Origin: Bacillus sp. FJAT-29937
GTDB lineage: Bacteria > Bacillota > Bacilli > Bacillales > Cytobacillaceae
Assembly (NCBI RefSeq): GCF_001509555.1
Contig: NZ_LMAS01000004.1
Coordinates: 229,148 to 293,147 of the forward strand
Length of the DNA: 64,000 nt
Reading direction: 5' to 3'
Numbering within the stretch: position 1 is the first letter of the stretch; each line of letters starts with the position of its first letter. Made by a program: the position numbers and the translations under genes. The notes beneath the pieces were generated by a model, which was given only the letters and a program-made list of their open reading frames with translations, was not told the origin of the DNA and did no database searches. Shown here piece by piece: positions 63,345 to 64,000 of this stretch.

Positions 63345-63418
63345 TGGAGGCGGCAACCGGATTTGAACCGGTGATCAAGGTTTTGCAGACCTATGCCTTA
63401 CCACTTGGCTATGCCGCC
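63345..63418 (-). tRNA. tRNA-Cys (anticodon GCA)
   Basis: GGCGGCA acceptor, anticodon loop CTGCAAA, encoded CCA. Confidence 0.95.
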
Positions 63419-63429
63419 TTAAAATAAAA

Positions 63430-63504
63430 TGGAGCGGAAGACGGGATTCGAACCCGCGACCCCCACCTTGGCAAGGTGGTGTTCTACCACTGAACTACTT
63501 CCGC
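63430..63504 (-). tRNA. tRNA-Gly (anticodon GCC)
   Basis: GCGGAAG acceptor, anticodon stem CCACC/GGTGG around TTGCCAA, encoded CCA. Confidence 0.95.
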
Positions 63505-63507
63505 AAA

Positions 63508-63582
63508 TGGCTGGGCTAGCTGGATTCGAACCAACGCATGTCGCAGTCAAAGTGCGATGCCTTACCGCTTGGCTATAGCCCA
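63508..63582 (-). tRNA. tRNA-Gln (anticodon TTG)
   Basis: TGGGCTA acceptor, TCGCA/TGCGA stem around CTTTGAC, encoded CCA. Confidence 0.95.
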
Positions 63583-63645
63583 ATAATATGAATAACTAAT
63601 CTTATTATATCAAAAATCACAAAAAATGTTCCACTTTTTATTTAA

Positions 63646-63722
63646 TGGGGCGACTGATGGGAATCGAACCCACGAATGTCGGAACCACAATCCGATGCGT
63701 TAACCACTTCGCCACAATCGCC
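63646..63722 (-). tRNA. tRNA-His (anticodon GTG), copy 2
   Basis: GGCGATT/AGTCGCC acceptor (extra 5' G pairs C73), anticodon loop TTGTGGT, encoded CCA. Identical to the next gene upstream except for one acceptor base pair. Confidence 0.95.
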
Positions 63723-63750
63723 ATGATTCATAACGGTTTCAATATTTATA

Positions 63751-63827
63751 TGGGGCGGCTGATGGGAATCGAACCCACGAATGTCGGAACCACAATCCGA
63801 TGCGTTAACCACTTCGCCACAACCGCC
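63751..63827 (-). tRNA. tRNA-His (anticodon GTG), copy 1
   Basis: GGCGGTT/AGCCGCC acceptor; otherwise identical to copy 2. Tandem duplicate; B. subtilis trnD has one His gene here. Confidence 0.95.
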
Positions 63828-63835
63828 ATAATGAA

Positions 63836-63909
63836 TGGCAGGGGTAGTAGGAATCGAACCCACATCAAAGGTTTTGGAGACCTTCGTTTTACCATTAAAC
63901 TATACCCCT
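63836..63909 (-). tRNA. tRNA-Trp (anticodon CCA)
   Basis: AGGGGTA acceptor, anticodon loop CTCCAAA, encoded CCA. Confidence 0.95.
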
Positions 63910-63914
63910 ATAGA

Positions 63915-63999
63915 TGGTGGTGGGGGACGGATTCGAACCGCCGAACCCAAAGGGAGCGGATTTACAGTCCGCCGCGTTTAGCCACTTCGCTACCCCACC
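63915..63999 (-). tRNA. tRNA-Tyr (anticodon GTA)
   Basis: 85 nt with long variable arm; GGTGGGG acceptor, anticodon loop CTGTAAA, encoded CCA. First tRNA of the visible cluster; more may lie beyond the right edge. Confidence 0.95.
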
Positions 64000-64000
64000 A

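Noticed and set aside
1..64000. CRISPR array, prophage, complete insertion sequence, toxin-antitoxin or restriction system
   Set aside because: Read for regularly spaced repeats, integrases, transposases and typical small-gene pairs; none found. The repeats present are palindromic intergenic families without unique spacers of CRISPR type.

Overview
The window is a piece of chromosome from a low-GC, endospore-forming member of the Bacillaceae. Support for this: a run of genes in Bacillus subtilis-like order (queG, yhbB, trmL, prkA, yhbH; and yhcT, yhcU, pgcA, a yhcY-like kinase), sporulation-linked genes (prkA, yhbH, a SleL/YaaH-type cortex hydrolase), strong GGAGG ribosome binding sites, many TTG and GTG starts, and a tRNA cluster in the order Tyr-Trp-His-(His)-Gln-Gly-Cys-Leu-Leu, as in the Bacillus trnD operon. 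The species cannot be named from the sequence.

Layout. 1-7.6 kb: sensor kinase fragment, phosphoglucomutase, a disulfide-formation pair, YhcU and a pseudouridine synthase, a stress membrane protein, and a phosphate transport pair. 7.6-18 kb: an FG-GAP lipoprotein, an OmpR-type two-component system, an unusual dihydroorotate dehydrogenase-like protein fused to a duplicated membrane domain, cystine transporter TcyP, ProC, a CoA-type NUDIX hydrolase and an MBL hydrolase. 18-24 kb: an oligopeptide ABC transporter with a divergent binding protein. 24-34.7 kb: the sporulation/tRNA-modification block (yhbH, prkA, trmL, yhbB, queG), with several very small genes, a tRNA-Gly and a partial copy of that tRNA, then a YvbH protein and a CysJ-like reductase lacking its flavodoxin domain. 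34.8-43.3 kb: a LysM/GH18 spore hydrolase, then a seven-gene D-Ala-D-Ala dipeptidase/dipeptide transporter operon with its own XRE-cupin regulator. 43.3-49.1 kb: repeats, nupC, two decayed genes, a TetR regulator and a GntR-ABC-permease operon. 49.2-57.5 kb: an atypical extended ATP sulfurylase, then two SSS/DUF485 transporter pairs around a LytS/LytTR two-component system. 57.8-60.8 kb: the kynurenine pathway (kynA, kynB, divergent kynU). 61-64 kb: ferritin-like gene and pseudogene, a DUF421 protein, and nine tRNAs at the right edge.

The most coherent candidate systems are: (i) the ddpX-like operon with a 26-bp palindrome just downstream of a -10 element; (ii) the LytS/LytTR module, with three LytTR-like boxes at exactly 21-bp period upstream of the second transporter pair; and (iii) the DHODH-like/membrane fusion, whose membrane half is an internal duplication with conserved histidines. 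No CRISPR array, prophage, complete insertion sequence or classical defence island was seen. Several families of intergenic palindromic or tandem repeats occur (32.5, 36.4, 43.8 and 57.6 kb). All functional calls come from reading sequence motifs; no searches were run.
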